Below, piece after piece: positions 29,856 to 36,210 of a stretch of 36,210 bases of DNA (the first letter of the stretch is position 1; every line of letters begins with the position of its first letter). The DNA comes from Vicinamibacterales bacterium (GTDB taxonomy: Bacteria > Acidobacteriota > Vicinamibacteria > Vicinamibacterales > UBA2999). The DNA is taken from the NCBI GenBank assembly GCA_030680175.1, contig JAUXWO010000093.1, forward strand, positions 1 through 36,210. Direction: 5' to 3'. The notes beneath the pieces are model-generated. The model saw only the letters and a program-made list of their open reading frames with translations. It did no database searches and was not told the DNA's origin. The position numbers and the translations under genes are program-made.

Positions 29856-31742
29856 TCAGCGCGGCAGGTGAGCGTCGGCCCAGCGTTCGAAGACCATCAG
29901 GGGGAACAGCGTATGGGCATGGTTCTGGCTGCCCGCGACGTGCTCGTCCATCAGGCGCGCGACCTCCCCCGGCTCGAACAGGCCGCGGGCGCGGATCCGT
30001 TCCGGGGCCAGCAGCGACCGCATCAGCGGCTGGAGGTCGGTCCGAAGCCACGCCCTCACCGGGATGCTGAAGCCTTCCTTGCGGCGCGTGAGAATCCCCG
30101 CCGGCAGCACGCCGCGCATCGCCTCCTTCAGCACCCACTTCCGTTCGCCACCGCGGATCTTCAGCGAGCCCGGCATCGAGAAGGCCAGCTCCATCACCTC
30201 GGTGTCGAGAAAGGGCGCCCGCGTCTCGAGCGACGTGGCCATGCTCATCCGGTCGACCTTCACCAGGATGTCGTCGGCGAGCCAGATCACCAGATCCGCG
30301 TAGAGCTGTCGATTGAGCGCATCGTCGCCACCGTAGCGTGCCAGCACGTCGCGGACGGGCTGATACACATCTGATCGCACGAGCGCGTCGCGGAGCCCTC
30401 CCGCGTACAACCGGCGCTTCGCGCGAGCGCCGAGGTAGGTCATCCAGCGGTAGTGTCCGATCGAGGCGGGCGCCTCCGCGGCGCCCTGGACGAGCCGCTT
30501 GAGCCCGTTGACGAGCCCCTTCTTCTGCGCGGCCGGCGGGATGAGCGCGGCCACGGCGGCCAGCGCCGGCATGGCCGCCGCCCCGAGACGGCCCCAGCTC
30601 GTGACGGCGCGCTGCGCGACGTAGGCGTCGTACCCGCCGAAGAGCTCGTCGCCGCCGTCGCCGGAGAGCGCCACGGTGACGTGCTGGCGCGCCAGGCGCG
30701 ACACGACATAGGTCGGAAAGATCGACGTGTCGGCCAGCGGCTCGTCGAGGTGCACCACGAGCTGATCGAACAGCTCGCCAAGGGCCGGAGACACCACCTG
30801 CTCGCGATGGTGGGTGCCGAATGCGGCCGCCACCTCGCGTGCATACGGCAGCTCGTTGTAGCTGCCGTCATCGAACCCGATGCTGAACGTCTGGACCGGC
30901 TGGCTGGAGGCCTCGCACATGAAGGCGACGAGGGTGCTCGAGTCCACGCCGCCCGACAGAAACGCCCCGAGCGGGACGTCCGCCATCATCTGGCTGGTGA
31001 CGGCGCGACGCAGGCTGTCGCGCAGGGCCTCCACCGCCTCCCCCGTGTCCCACTGGCGCACGGGGATGGCCGCGGGGTCCCAGTAGCGATGAACCGTGAC
31101 CTCGCCCTCCCGGTACCGGAGCCACGACCCGGCCGGGAGCTTGTGGATCCCCTTGAGAATGGTCCGGGGCGTGATCACGAACTCGTAGGTGAGGAACTGA
31201 TCCAGGCTCTCGGGATCGAGCTCCCGTGCCACCTCGGGCCGCACGAGCAGGGCCTTCATCTCGGACGCGAGGAACAGCCCCCGCGGCGTCAGCGTCCAGT
31301 AGAGCGGCTTCTCGCCCGCCCGGTCGCGCGCCGCGATCAGCGTCCGCGTCCGCGCGTCCCAGAGGGCGAGCGCGAACATGCCGCGCACGCGCGTCAGGAA
31401 ATCCTCGCCCCACTCCTCGTAGGCGTGGACGAGCACCTCGATGTCGGAGACGCTGCGAAAGCGGTGTCCCCGCCCGGCCAGCTCGGTGCGCAGGGCCGGG
31501 AAATTGTAGATCTCCCCGTTGGCCACGAGGTGGATGTCGCCGGTTTCGTTGGTGAAGGGCTGCTGCCCGCCGGCGAGATCGACGATCGAGAGCCGCCGCA
31601 TGCCGAGGCCGACGCCGGGCAGCGTCACGCTCCCCTCATCATCTGGACCGCGATGCACGAGCGCCCGCACCATCACGCCCAGTTCCCCGGGCGTGACCGG
31701 CCGGCTCAGATCACGGTCGACGATGCCAACGATGCCGCACAT
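29856..31742 (-). CDS. asnB: Asparagine synthetase (glutamine-hydrolysing)
   Basis: A 628-residue two-domain enzyme that makes asparagine, or amidates a carboxylate, using glutamine and ATP. The class II glutaminase begins MCGIVGI with catalytic Cys2 and has RGPDDEG and NGEIYNF (75-81). The synthetase domain carries the PP-loop SGGVDSS (263-269) and SGDGGDELFGGYD. Its length fits the AsnB group that is common in exopolysaccharide and lipopolysaccharide clusters (such as WbpS-type amidation of sugar uronates). It is the last gene of the minus block containing an acyltransferase and a GT2, which supports a glycan role. ATG 31742 has no Shine-Dalgarno; instead, heptamer repeats (31743-31829) run up to the start codon. 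Confidence 0.95.
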   Translation of the reverse strand: MCGIVGIVDRDLSRPVTPGELGVMVRALVHRGPDDEGSVTLPGVGLGMRRLSIVDLAGGQQPFTNETGDIHLVANGEIYNFPALRTELAGRGHRFRSVSDIEVLVHAYEEWGEDFLTRVRGMFALALWDARTRTLIAARDRAGEKPLYWTLTPRGLFLASEMKALLVRPEVARELDPESLDQFLTYEFVITPRTILKGIHKLPAGSWLRYREGEVTVHRYWDPAAIPVRQWDTGEAVEALRDSLRRAVTSQMMADVPLGAFLSGGVDSSTLVAFMCEASSQPVQTFSIGFDDGSYNELPYAREVAAAFGTHHREQVVSPALGELFDQLVVHLDEPLADTSIFPTYVVSRLARQHVTVALSGDGGDELFGGYDAYVAQRAVTSWGRLGAAAMPALAAVAALIPPAAQKKGLVNGLKRLVQGAAEAPASIGHYRWMTYLGARAKRRLYAGGLRDALVRSDVYQPVRDVLARYGGDDALNRQLYADLVIWLADDILVKVDRMSMATSLETRAPFLDTEVMELAFSMPGSLKIRGGERKWVLKEAMRGVLPAGILTRRKEGFSIPVRAWLRTDLQPLMRSLLAPERIRARGLFEPGEVARLMDEHVAGSQNHAHTLFPLMVFERWADAHLPR

Positions 31743-31829
31743 ATTCGCTGTTCGCTATTCGCTATTCGCGATCTATTGATCTACTGATCTGTTGATCTGC
31801 GATCTGCGATCTGCAATCTGCAATCTTTG
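31743..31829. repeat. Heptamer/octamer microsatellite abutting the asnB start
   Basis: On the asnB strand it reads two GATTGCA, two GATCGCA, then octamers GATCAACA, GATCAGTA, GATCAATA, then AGCGAAT-type heptamers directly joined to the ATG. The AT-rich block replaces a ribosome binding site. The repeat number could change promoter spacing or leader length. Confidence 0.88.
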
Positions 31830-31855
31830 AGCCCCCGGTGCGACGACCGTGCGCG

Positions 31856-32653
31856 TCACTCCGTGACCGCACCGGCGCCGCCCGAGACCGGGCCGCCGTC
31901 GCGCCTGTCGCGCCGCACCTTCGCGGGGATGCCGGTGGCGATGGCGAACTCGGGGATCTCGCCGACGACCACCGCCCCGGCGCCGATGATCGCATCGCGC
32001 CCGATGCGGGCGCCGTCGGTGACGACGACGTGCGCGCCGAGCCAGACGTGGTCGTCCACATCGATGCCCTGGGCGGTGCGGCCCTGGTCGAGCACCGGGA
32101 TGTCGGTCCGGTCGTACAGGTGATCGCCCCCGACCAGATACGTGTAGGCGGCCATCAGGATGCGCTTGCCGATGCGCACGCGCGAGCCCGAGAAGATCTC
32201 GCAGTTGAAGCCGAGGTTCGCGTGGTCCTCGATGATGATGTCGCCGTTCTTGCAGCTCAGGATGGTGTTGCGTCCGATGAACACGCCGCTCCCGATCTCG
32301 ATGCCGCGGTTGTCCGTGCCCTTCGCGTCCAGGCAGCACCCGTCATCGATCACGACGTTGTCGCCGATGACGATCTTGTGCGGGTGGCGCAGGGTGACGT
32401 TGGCGCCGAACACCACGTTGCGCCCGACGCGGCCGAGGATGAGGGGAAACAGCTTCGACCGCAGGAACAGGCCCAGCGCGCCGGGTACCCACGACGCGGT
32501 GAGCATCACCAGCTCGTACGCCACCAGCGGGCCGAGGCCCGGCCGGCCGATCACCAGGTCGCGGTACTTGTCGACCTTCGACCGGCGTTCGTCGAACAGT
32601 TCCTGCTGGATGACCGTGATGCGCGGATCGTGATCGCGCGGGGCCCGGGCCAT
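31856..32653 (-). CDS. Left-handed beta-helix acyltransferase (LbH, maltose/WcaF-like)
   Basis: A 265-residue enzyme with hexapeptide-repeat sequence from about 75 to 240 (GRNVVFGANVTL, IVIGDNVVIDDG, IEIGSGVFIGRN, VRIGKRILMAAY, ARIGRDAIIGAGAVVVGEIP). The late part VWLGAHVVVTDGARIGRD then IPAKVRRD is the classic acetyl-CoA-dependent O-acetyltransferase end, with an aspartate/histidine pair (GGDHLYD) near 188. An N-terminal ~70-residue region with a hydrophobic stretch (PLVAYELVMLTASWVPGALG) may place it at the membrane. ATG 32653 overlaps the GT2 stop (TGATG). The frame extends further upstream only as a shadow of the GT2 gene. It probably acetylates a sugar in the glycan made here. Confidence 0.9.
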   Translation of the reverse strand: MARAPRDHDPRITVIQQELFDERRSKVDKYRDLVIGRPGLGPLVAYELVMLTASWVPGALGLFLRSKLFPLILGRVGRNVVFGANVTLRHPHKIVIGDNVVIDDGCCLDAKGTDNRGIEIGSGVFIGRNTILSCKNGDIIIEDHANLGFNCEIFSGSRVRIGKRILMAAYTYLVGGDHLYDRTDIPVLDQGRTAQGIDVDDHVWLGAHVVVTDGARIGRDAIIGAGAVVVGEIPEFAIATGIPAKVRRDRRDGGPVSGGAGAVTE

Positions 32654-33627
32654 CAACGCTCCACCGGCTCGAGGAGCGCCGTCTGCCGGATCTCGCGAAT
32701 GACGTAGGTCGGCTTGTTCTGCGACTCGTAGTAGGTGCGGGCCATGACTTCGGCGAGCAGCCCGAACGTCATGAGCTGCACGCCGATGAAGAGCAGCAGA
32801 ATCCCGAGGAGCAGCAACGGCCGATCCCCGATGGCCTGGGCCTGGAAGAGCCGGATGTAGCCGAGCCACGCCGTGATGAGCAGTCCGAGCCCTCCGCTGA
32901 TGAGCCCGATGAGCCCGAAGATCTGCAGCGGGCGCGTGGAGTAGCTGAGCAGGAACTTCACCGTCACGAGGTCCAGCACCACGCGCACCGTGCGTGACAG
33001 GCCGTACTTCGTCGTGCCCGCGCGGCGCGCCCGATGATTGACGACCACCTCGGCAATGCGCACGCCAATCTCGCTCGCGATGGCGGGCAGAAAGCGGTGC
33101 ATCTCGCCGTAGAGCCGCATCGCCTTCACGACCTCGGAACGGAAGACCTTCAGCGAGCAGCCGTAGTCGTGCAGCGAGACCCCGGTGGCCAGCGAGATCA
33201 GCTTGTTCGCCACGACCGACGGCAGGCGCCGGGTGATGAAGGTGTCCTTGCGATCCTGGCGCCAGCCGCACACCACGTCGTAGCCCTCCTCGTCGATGAG
33301 GCGGACCATGGCGGGGATGTCGCGCGGATCGTTCTGGAGGTCGCCATCGGCGGTGACCACGAGCCGTCCGCGCGCGTGCGCGAACCCCGCGGCGAAGGCG
33401 GCGGTCTGGCCGAAGTTGCGGCGGAACTGGATCACGCGCAGCCGCGGGTCCCGCGCCTGCAACGCCGACAACTGCACGAACGTATCGTCCGTGCTGCCAT
33501 CGTCCACGATCAGGATCTCGTACGAACGCCCATAGGCGCCCAGCACCTCGGTGAGCTCCTGATAGAGCGGCGCGATGTTGGGCGACTCGTTCCGAACGGG
33601 AATGACGATGGAGAGTTCGGGCGTCAT
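32653..33627 (-). CDS. Membrane glycosyltransferase, GT2 (DPM1/GtrB/ArnC-like)
   Basis: A 324-residue GT-A enzyme with two C-terminal transmembrane segments (~238-260 and ~270-296). LSIVIPVRNESPNI (5-18), VDDGSTDDTF (41-50) and the metal-binding DGDLQNDP (94-101) define the family; NFGQTAAFAAGF (71-82) is typical of polyprenyl-phosphate sugar synthases. It should move a sugar from UDP or GDP donors to undecaprenyl phosphate for use by GT-C enzymes. The longer open frame upstream is not used; ATG 33627 begins the conserved sequence. The -10 box TATACT lies in an inverted repeat 42 bases upstream. The gene is coupled to the acyltransferase. Confidence 0.93.
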   Translation of the reverse strand: MTPELSIVIPVRNESPNIAPLYQELTEVLGAYGRSYEILIVDDGSTDDTFVQLSALQARDPRLRVIQFRRNFGQTAAFAAGFAHARGRLVVTADGDLQNDPRDIPAMVRLIDEEGYDVVCGWRQDRKDTFITRRLPSVVANKLISLATGVSLHDYGCSLKVFRSEVVKAMRLYGEMHRFLPAIASEIGVRIAEVVVNHRARRAGTTKYGLSRTVRVVLDLVTVKFLLSYSTRPLQIFGLIGLISGGLGLLITAWLGYIRLFQAQAIGDRPLLLLGILLLFIGVQLMTFGLLAEVMARTYYESQNKPTYVIREIRQTALLEPVER

Positions 33628-33658
33628 CAGCAGGAGGGCCGGCCGGGCAGGCGCCTGA

Positions 33659-33686
33659 CGGGCCTGCCCAGTATAGCGCAGGCCCG
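33659..33686 (-). promoter_or_regulatory. TATACT -10 in the loop of a 9-bp inverted repeat
   Basis: CGGGCCTGC (33659-33667) and GCAGGCCCG (33678-33686) are exact reverse complements. Their 10-base spacer contains TATACT on the minus strand (33675-33670). It is a likely promoter/operator for the GT2-acyltransferase-asnB run; no -35 is clear. Confidence 0.45.
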
Positions 33687-33711
33687 CCCCCGGCAGGGCG
33701 ACGCCGCCACG

Positions 33712-33849
33712 ACGGACAAACGCGAAGGCCACGAAGAGACGAAGGACGCACGAAGCGACGTCTTTTCAAGGATCCGGTTCCGGACCGGATCGTCAAGAGA
33801 ACGTGCTCGTGCGTTCCTTCGTTTCTTCGTGACCGTCGTGTTTGTCCGT
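33712..33849. repeat. CACGAAGG-armed inverted repeat, copy C
   Basis: The left arm starts ACGGACAAACGCGAAGG and continues in CACGAAG units to about 33756. The right arm (33808-33849) is its imperfect complement, ending TTTGTCCGT one base before the stop of the beta-barrel gene. The centre GGATCCGGTTCCGGACCGGA is itself palindromic and shares GGATCCGGTT with copy B. Confidence 0.9.
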
Positions 33850-33850
33850 A

Positions 33851-34546
33851 TCAGAAGCGGATCTGGAGCGTCGCTAGGTAGTGGTAGCCGCCCAGATCCA
33901 GCTTCGGCCCGAGGAAGTCCTCGCCGAGGTCGGCCTCACCGGCCTGGTAGCGGAACTCGCCGCCGAGCGCGAGGTGATCGCCCAGGCGGAACCGCGCCCC
34001 CATCACCGCGACGGGCCCCACCTCGCTGCCGTTGGCCGTGTAGCGCGCGCGGAAGACGCTGAAGTCCCGGAAGTCGATGAACTCCCCCACCTCGCTGTAG
34101 CGCCAGTGGAGCCAGCCCACGCCGCCGCCAACGTACGGCTCAAAGGCATGACGGCGTCCGAGCGGCAGGATGCGCACCGTCGCCGTGAGGGGCACGATCC
34201 GCAGCCGCAGGTCCTGCTCGATCTCGCTGCCGTCACGATCGACGTACGCGTCGTAGATGGTCGGCACCGTGCGGCGCGAGAAGCCGGCGCCGACACCCGC
34301 CTCGAGGTACTGGCCCACGGGCACGAGCCACTCCGCCCCGATCGAGCCGGTGCTGAAGTCGCTGAAGTCGAAAAGCAGGAACGTGCGGTTCTCGAGCAGC
34401 ACGTCACCGTCGACTCGCGCGTCCTCCCCCTTCGGGACGAACCCGCCGAGCGACAGGTTGAGCGACTGTTGCGCGGCCACCGGCGTGGCCGACGCCATCA
34501 ACGCCGCGAGTGCGGCGGCGAGCCCCCACGAATGCGATCTCATCAT
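33851..34546 (-). CDS. Outer-membrane beta-barrel protein (OmpW/OmpA-like size)
   Basis: A 231-residue exported protein. Its signal peptide (MMRSHSWGLAAALAALMASATPVAAQQ) ends in an AxA-Q site. The mature part has about eight candidate strands with GAEWLVPVGQYLEAGVGAGF, FEPYVGGGVGWLHWRY and HLALGGEFRYQ, and ends in YLATLQIRF with a terminal Phe, the barrel-assembly signal. It resembles small eight-stranded barrels; no ligand can be named. ATG 34546 is followed by a second ATG. The ribosome site GGGAGAGAGA sits four bases before it but is paired in a long hairpin (34549-34598), so translation may be controlled. Repeat copy C begins one base after the stop. Confidence 0.82.
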   Translation of the reverse strand: MMRSHSWGLAAALAALMASATPVAAQQSLNLSLGGFVPKGEDARVDGDVLLENRTFLLFDFSDFSTGSIGAEWLVPVGQYLEAGVGAGFSRRTVPTIYDAYVDRDGSEIEQDLRLRIVPLTATVRILPLGRRHAFEPYVGGGVGWLHWRYSEVGEFIDFRDFSVFRARYTANGSEVGPVAVMGARFRLGDHLALGGEFRYQAGEADLGEDFLGPKLDLGGYHYLATLQIRF

Positions 34547-34599
34547 GTCTCTCTCCCGGCAATGGAGAGGCCATCGCTGGCCTCTGCCGGAGAGAGAGC
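34547..34599 (-). promoter_or_regulatory. Leader hairpin that sequesters the ribosome binding site
   Basis: On the minus strand CTCTCTC-T-CCGGCA (34598-34585) pairs with TGCCGGGAGAGAG (34561-34549), 13 pairs with one bulged base. An inner stem GAGGCCA/TGGCCTC (34584-34578 with 34573-34567) is capped by a GCGA tetraloop (GNRA type), and a 5-base bulge lies on the 3' side. The 3' arm contains the Shine-Dalgarno of the barrel gene, two bases before the ATG. It could be a thermometer, protein or ligand switch. Confidence 0.7.
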
Positions 34600-34682
34600 A
34601 TTTCTGATGCCAGCGCGCCGCAAGGCGCTTTCGCTAGGGAAACAGGCCGAATGGGCGGCACCGACGGTGTCGCCCGCGGAGT

Positions 34683-35507
34683 TCAGATCGTCCGCTTTGG
34701 TGAACGCGCGCGAGCGGCCGCGAGCGTCTCGAGCATGCGGTCATGCAGCAGGCCGTTCGAGGCGACGATCGTCGGCGAGGCCGGCGCCCACGGCGCGCCG
34801 TCGAACGCGGTGACGCGTCCGCCCGCCTCCGTGACGAGCAGCGCCGCCGCCGCCGCGTCCCAGGGTTTGAGGCCGGCTTCCCAGAAGCCGTCCATGCGTC
34901 CGGCCGCGAGCCAGCACAGATCGATCGCCGCCGATCCGAGGCGGCGGATCGCCCGCGCCTGTCCGACGAAGTCGCGGAAGAGCGCGACGACCTCATCGAG
35001 TTCCTCGTGCACGTTGTAGGGGAACCCCGTGACCAGCAGCCCCTCGATCATCGACGCCGACGGCGAGACCCGCAGGGGGGCGCCGTTCAGCCACGCCCCG
35101 ACGCCCCGCTCCGCCGTGAAGAGCTCGCGGCGGTTCGGGTCGTAGACGGCGCCCACCTCCACCTGCCCGTCGATCTCGAGGGCCAGCGAGGCGCAGAAGA
35201 TCGGCACGCCGTGCGCGAAGTTCGTGGTGCCGTCAATCGGATCGAAGATCCAGCGGTGCGTGGCGTCGGGCCGCGTGCCCGCGCCCAGCTCCTCGGCCAG
35301 CACGTCGTGATCCGGGAAGCGCGCGTCGATGAGCGCCCGGAACATGTGCTCGATCGCCACGTCCACTTCGGTGACGATGTCGATCGCGCTCTTGCGGTCG
35401 ACGCGCATGGCGGTGCCGAAGCGCGCCATCTGCATGTCGCCGGCGCGCACGACGGCGTCAATCGCAGTGGCGAGGAAGGCAGGACTCACGGACACGGGGG
35501 GCGTCAC
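34683..35507 (-). CDS. Inositol-monophosphatase family protein (SuhB/CysQ type)
   Basis: A 274-residue magnesium-dependent, lithium-sensitive phosphatase family member. Metal-binding residues are in AEELG (E72, E73), WIFDPIDGTTNF (86-97) and KPWDAAAAALLV (214-225), all intact. TEVDVAIEHMFRALI (46-60) matches the family's first motif. Substrates in the family include inositol phosphates, histidinol phosphate, sugar phosphates and PAP; none can be preferred here. The start is GTG 35507, which overlaps the HATPase stop codon (GTGA), so the two genes are translated together. It is probably cytoplasmic. A role in sugar-phosphate supply for the glycan genes is possible. Confidence 0.93.
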   Translation of the reverse strand: MTPPVSVSPAFLATAIDAVVRAGDMQMARFGTAMRVDRKSAIDIVTEVDVAIEHMFRALIDARFPDHDVLAEELGAGTRPDATHRWIFDPIDGTTNFAHGVPIFCASLALEIDGQVEVGAVYDPNRRELFTAERGVGAWLNGAPLRVSPSASMIEGLLVTGFPYNVHEELDEVVALFRDFVGQARAIRRLGSAAIDLCWLAAGRMDGFWEAGLKPWDAAAAALLVTEAGGRVTAFDGAPWAPASPTIVASNGLLHDRMLETLAAARARSPKRTI

Positions 35508-35950
35508 TCGGCGGACGGGCGGATGACCTTCTTGACCATCCGGATCTCCATGCCGCCGTCGGGGACGCGCTGGAGCAGTACTTCGTCCATGAAGTTGCGG
35601 ATGAGGAAGATGCCGCGGCCGCTCGACTTCAGCATGTTCTCGGGTGCGAGGGGATCGGCGACCTCGTCGGGGTCAAAGCCAGGCCCCTGATCGGCCACCC
35701 GGATGACGAGTTCCTCGGGCGCGTGCGACGGGACCGGGCTGAACTCGACGATCACGCGCTTCGACTCGTCGTGCTCGTTCCCGTGCTTGATCGCATTGAT
35801 GACCGACTCGCGGACCGCGACGCTGACCCAGTGCAATTGATCATCGTCGAGGCCGGCCAGGCGACAGACGTAGTCGCTGACGACCTGGACGAAGTCCAGC
35901 ATGTCGAATGCGCTGCCGAACTCGAGGCGAACGAGGTGACTGTGCGTCAT
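35504..35950 (-). CDS. RsbW/SpoIIAB-like HATPase (anti-sigma or serine kinase)
   Basis: A 148-residue GHKL ATPase without a sensor domain. The N-box is RESVINAIKHGN (47-58), with the metal-binding Asn52 and the typical HGN. The G1 box is DQGPGFDP (87-94) and the G2 region is SGRGIFLIRNFMDEV (110-124). Family members are anti-sigma factors that phosphorylate a STAS-domain antagonist. No sigma factor or STAS gene is visible here; the partner may lie elsewhere. The frame stays open upstream only through low-complexity repeat sequence, so ATG 35950 (MTHSHLVRLEF) is taken as the start; ATG 36019 is less likely. Its stop overlaps the phosphatase start, an unusual pairing. Confidence 0.9.
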   Translation of the reverse strand: MTHSHLVRLEFGSAFDMLDFVQVVSDYVCRLAGLDDDQLHWVSVAVRESVINAIKHGNEHDESKRVIVEFSPVPSHAPEELVIRVADQGPGFDPDEVADPLAPENMLKSSGRGIFLIRNFMDEVLLQRVPDGGMEIRMVKKVIRPSAE

Positions 35951-36029
35951 CGAGCCCCGAAACGGGCGTCTGCGGAACGCCGAAGCATGTGGCGCTTTAA
36001 GTACCACAAAACTCGCCATTGACACAAAC

Positions 36030-36210
36030 GGGTCGTGGGTAGTGGGTAGTGGGTAGTGGGTAGTGGGTAGTGGGTGTGGGTCGTGGGGGTGGGTGGTGGG
36101 TCGTGGGTCGTGGGGGTGGGTCGTGGGTCGTGGGTCGTGGGTCGTGGGTCGTGAAGTGTGCCTTCCGCATTCCCCACCACCCATTCCCCACCACCCACTA
36201 CCCACCACCC
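36030..36210. repeat. GGGTAGT/GGGTCGT heptamer array with C-rich opposing arm
   Basis: From 36030 to about 36154 the plus strand repeats GGGTAGT and then GGGTCGT with a 7-base period, broken by a few GGGGGT and GGGT variants. After a short spacer (GAAGTGTGCCTTCCGCATT, 36153-36171) a C-rich stretch (CCCCACCACCCATT...) runs to the window edge as a rough complement. GGG runs spaced by four bases fit a G-quadruplex motif. Open frames here encode only PTTHDPR-like repeats and are not genes. It lies upstream of the HATPase gene. Confidence 0.9.

Noticed and set aside
35951-36208. N-terminal extension of the HATPase with PTTHDPRP repeats
   Set aside because: It is translation of a 7-base DNA repeat; the family sequence starts at ATG 35950.

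Overview
The window is GC-rich DNA from a Gram-negative bacterium: it encodes three outer-membrane beta-barrel candidates, lipoproteins with lipoboxes, and DapF/TtcA/Dtd housekeeping functions. The mix of FN3-type lipoproteins, many GT4/GT2 glycosyltransferases, GTG starts and intergenic short-repeat palindromes suggests a soil-type Acidobacteriota (perhaps class Vicinamibacteria). That placement is inference from gene content and style; no rRNA or marker gene is present to prove it. I saw no transposase, integrase, CRISPR array, rRNA or tRNA gene.

Layout. (1) 1-3431, minus strand: a tightly packed housekeeping operon ttcA - dtd - CPBP protease - beta-barrel protein - dapF (cut by the window edge). 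The dapF product lacks both expected catalytic cysteines. (2) 3635-10089, minus: a five-gene glycan operon with three GT4 glycosyltransferases, one polytopic GT-C-like protein and one NAD-dependent epimerase. (3) 10209-15432: a flippase-like LPG-synthase-TM protein, a DksA/TraR-type zinc finger gene bracketed by two perfect palindromes, two related FN3 lipoproteins, a beta-barrel protein, and a 330-bp block of tandem structured repeats. (4) 15511-21926, plus: methyltransferase, second LPG-synthase-TM protein, CmcI-type enzyme, radical SAM/SPASM enzyme, GT2, nucleotidyltransferase and epimerase. This looks like synthesis, modification and membrane handling of a surface glycan or glycolipid. (5) 21889-24713, minus: a GT-C-like membrane protein and a methyltransferase, converging on the epimerase with overlapping 3' ends. 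(6) 24833-29681, plus: a TAXI-type TRAP transporter pair, then a GlpD-family FAD enzyme, separated by an elaborate nested palindrome that folds as a four-way junction. (7) 29856-35950, minus: asparagine synthetase, left-handed beta-helix acyltransferase, GT2, beta-barrel protein, inositol monophosphatase-family enzyme and an RsbW-like HATPase.

The genes of regions 2, 4, 5 and 7 plausibly act together: nucleotide-sugar activation and epimerisation, GT2/GT4/GT-C transfer, O-methylation, O-acetylation, amidation and radical modification. The substrate cannot be read from the sequence.

The most unusual content is between genes. There are three CACGAAGG-armed palindromes, one four-way-junction palindrome, two perfect palindromes that supply the stop codons of converging genes, tandem ~107-bp hairpin units, two short-period microsatellites (one G-quadruplex-prone), and a hairpin that buries the ribosome binding site of an outer-membrane protein gene.
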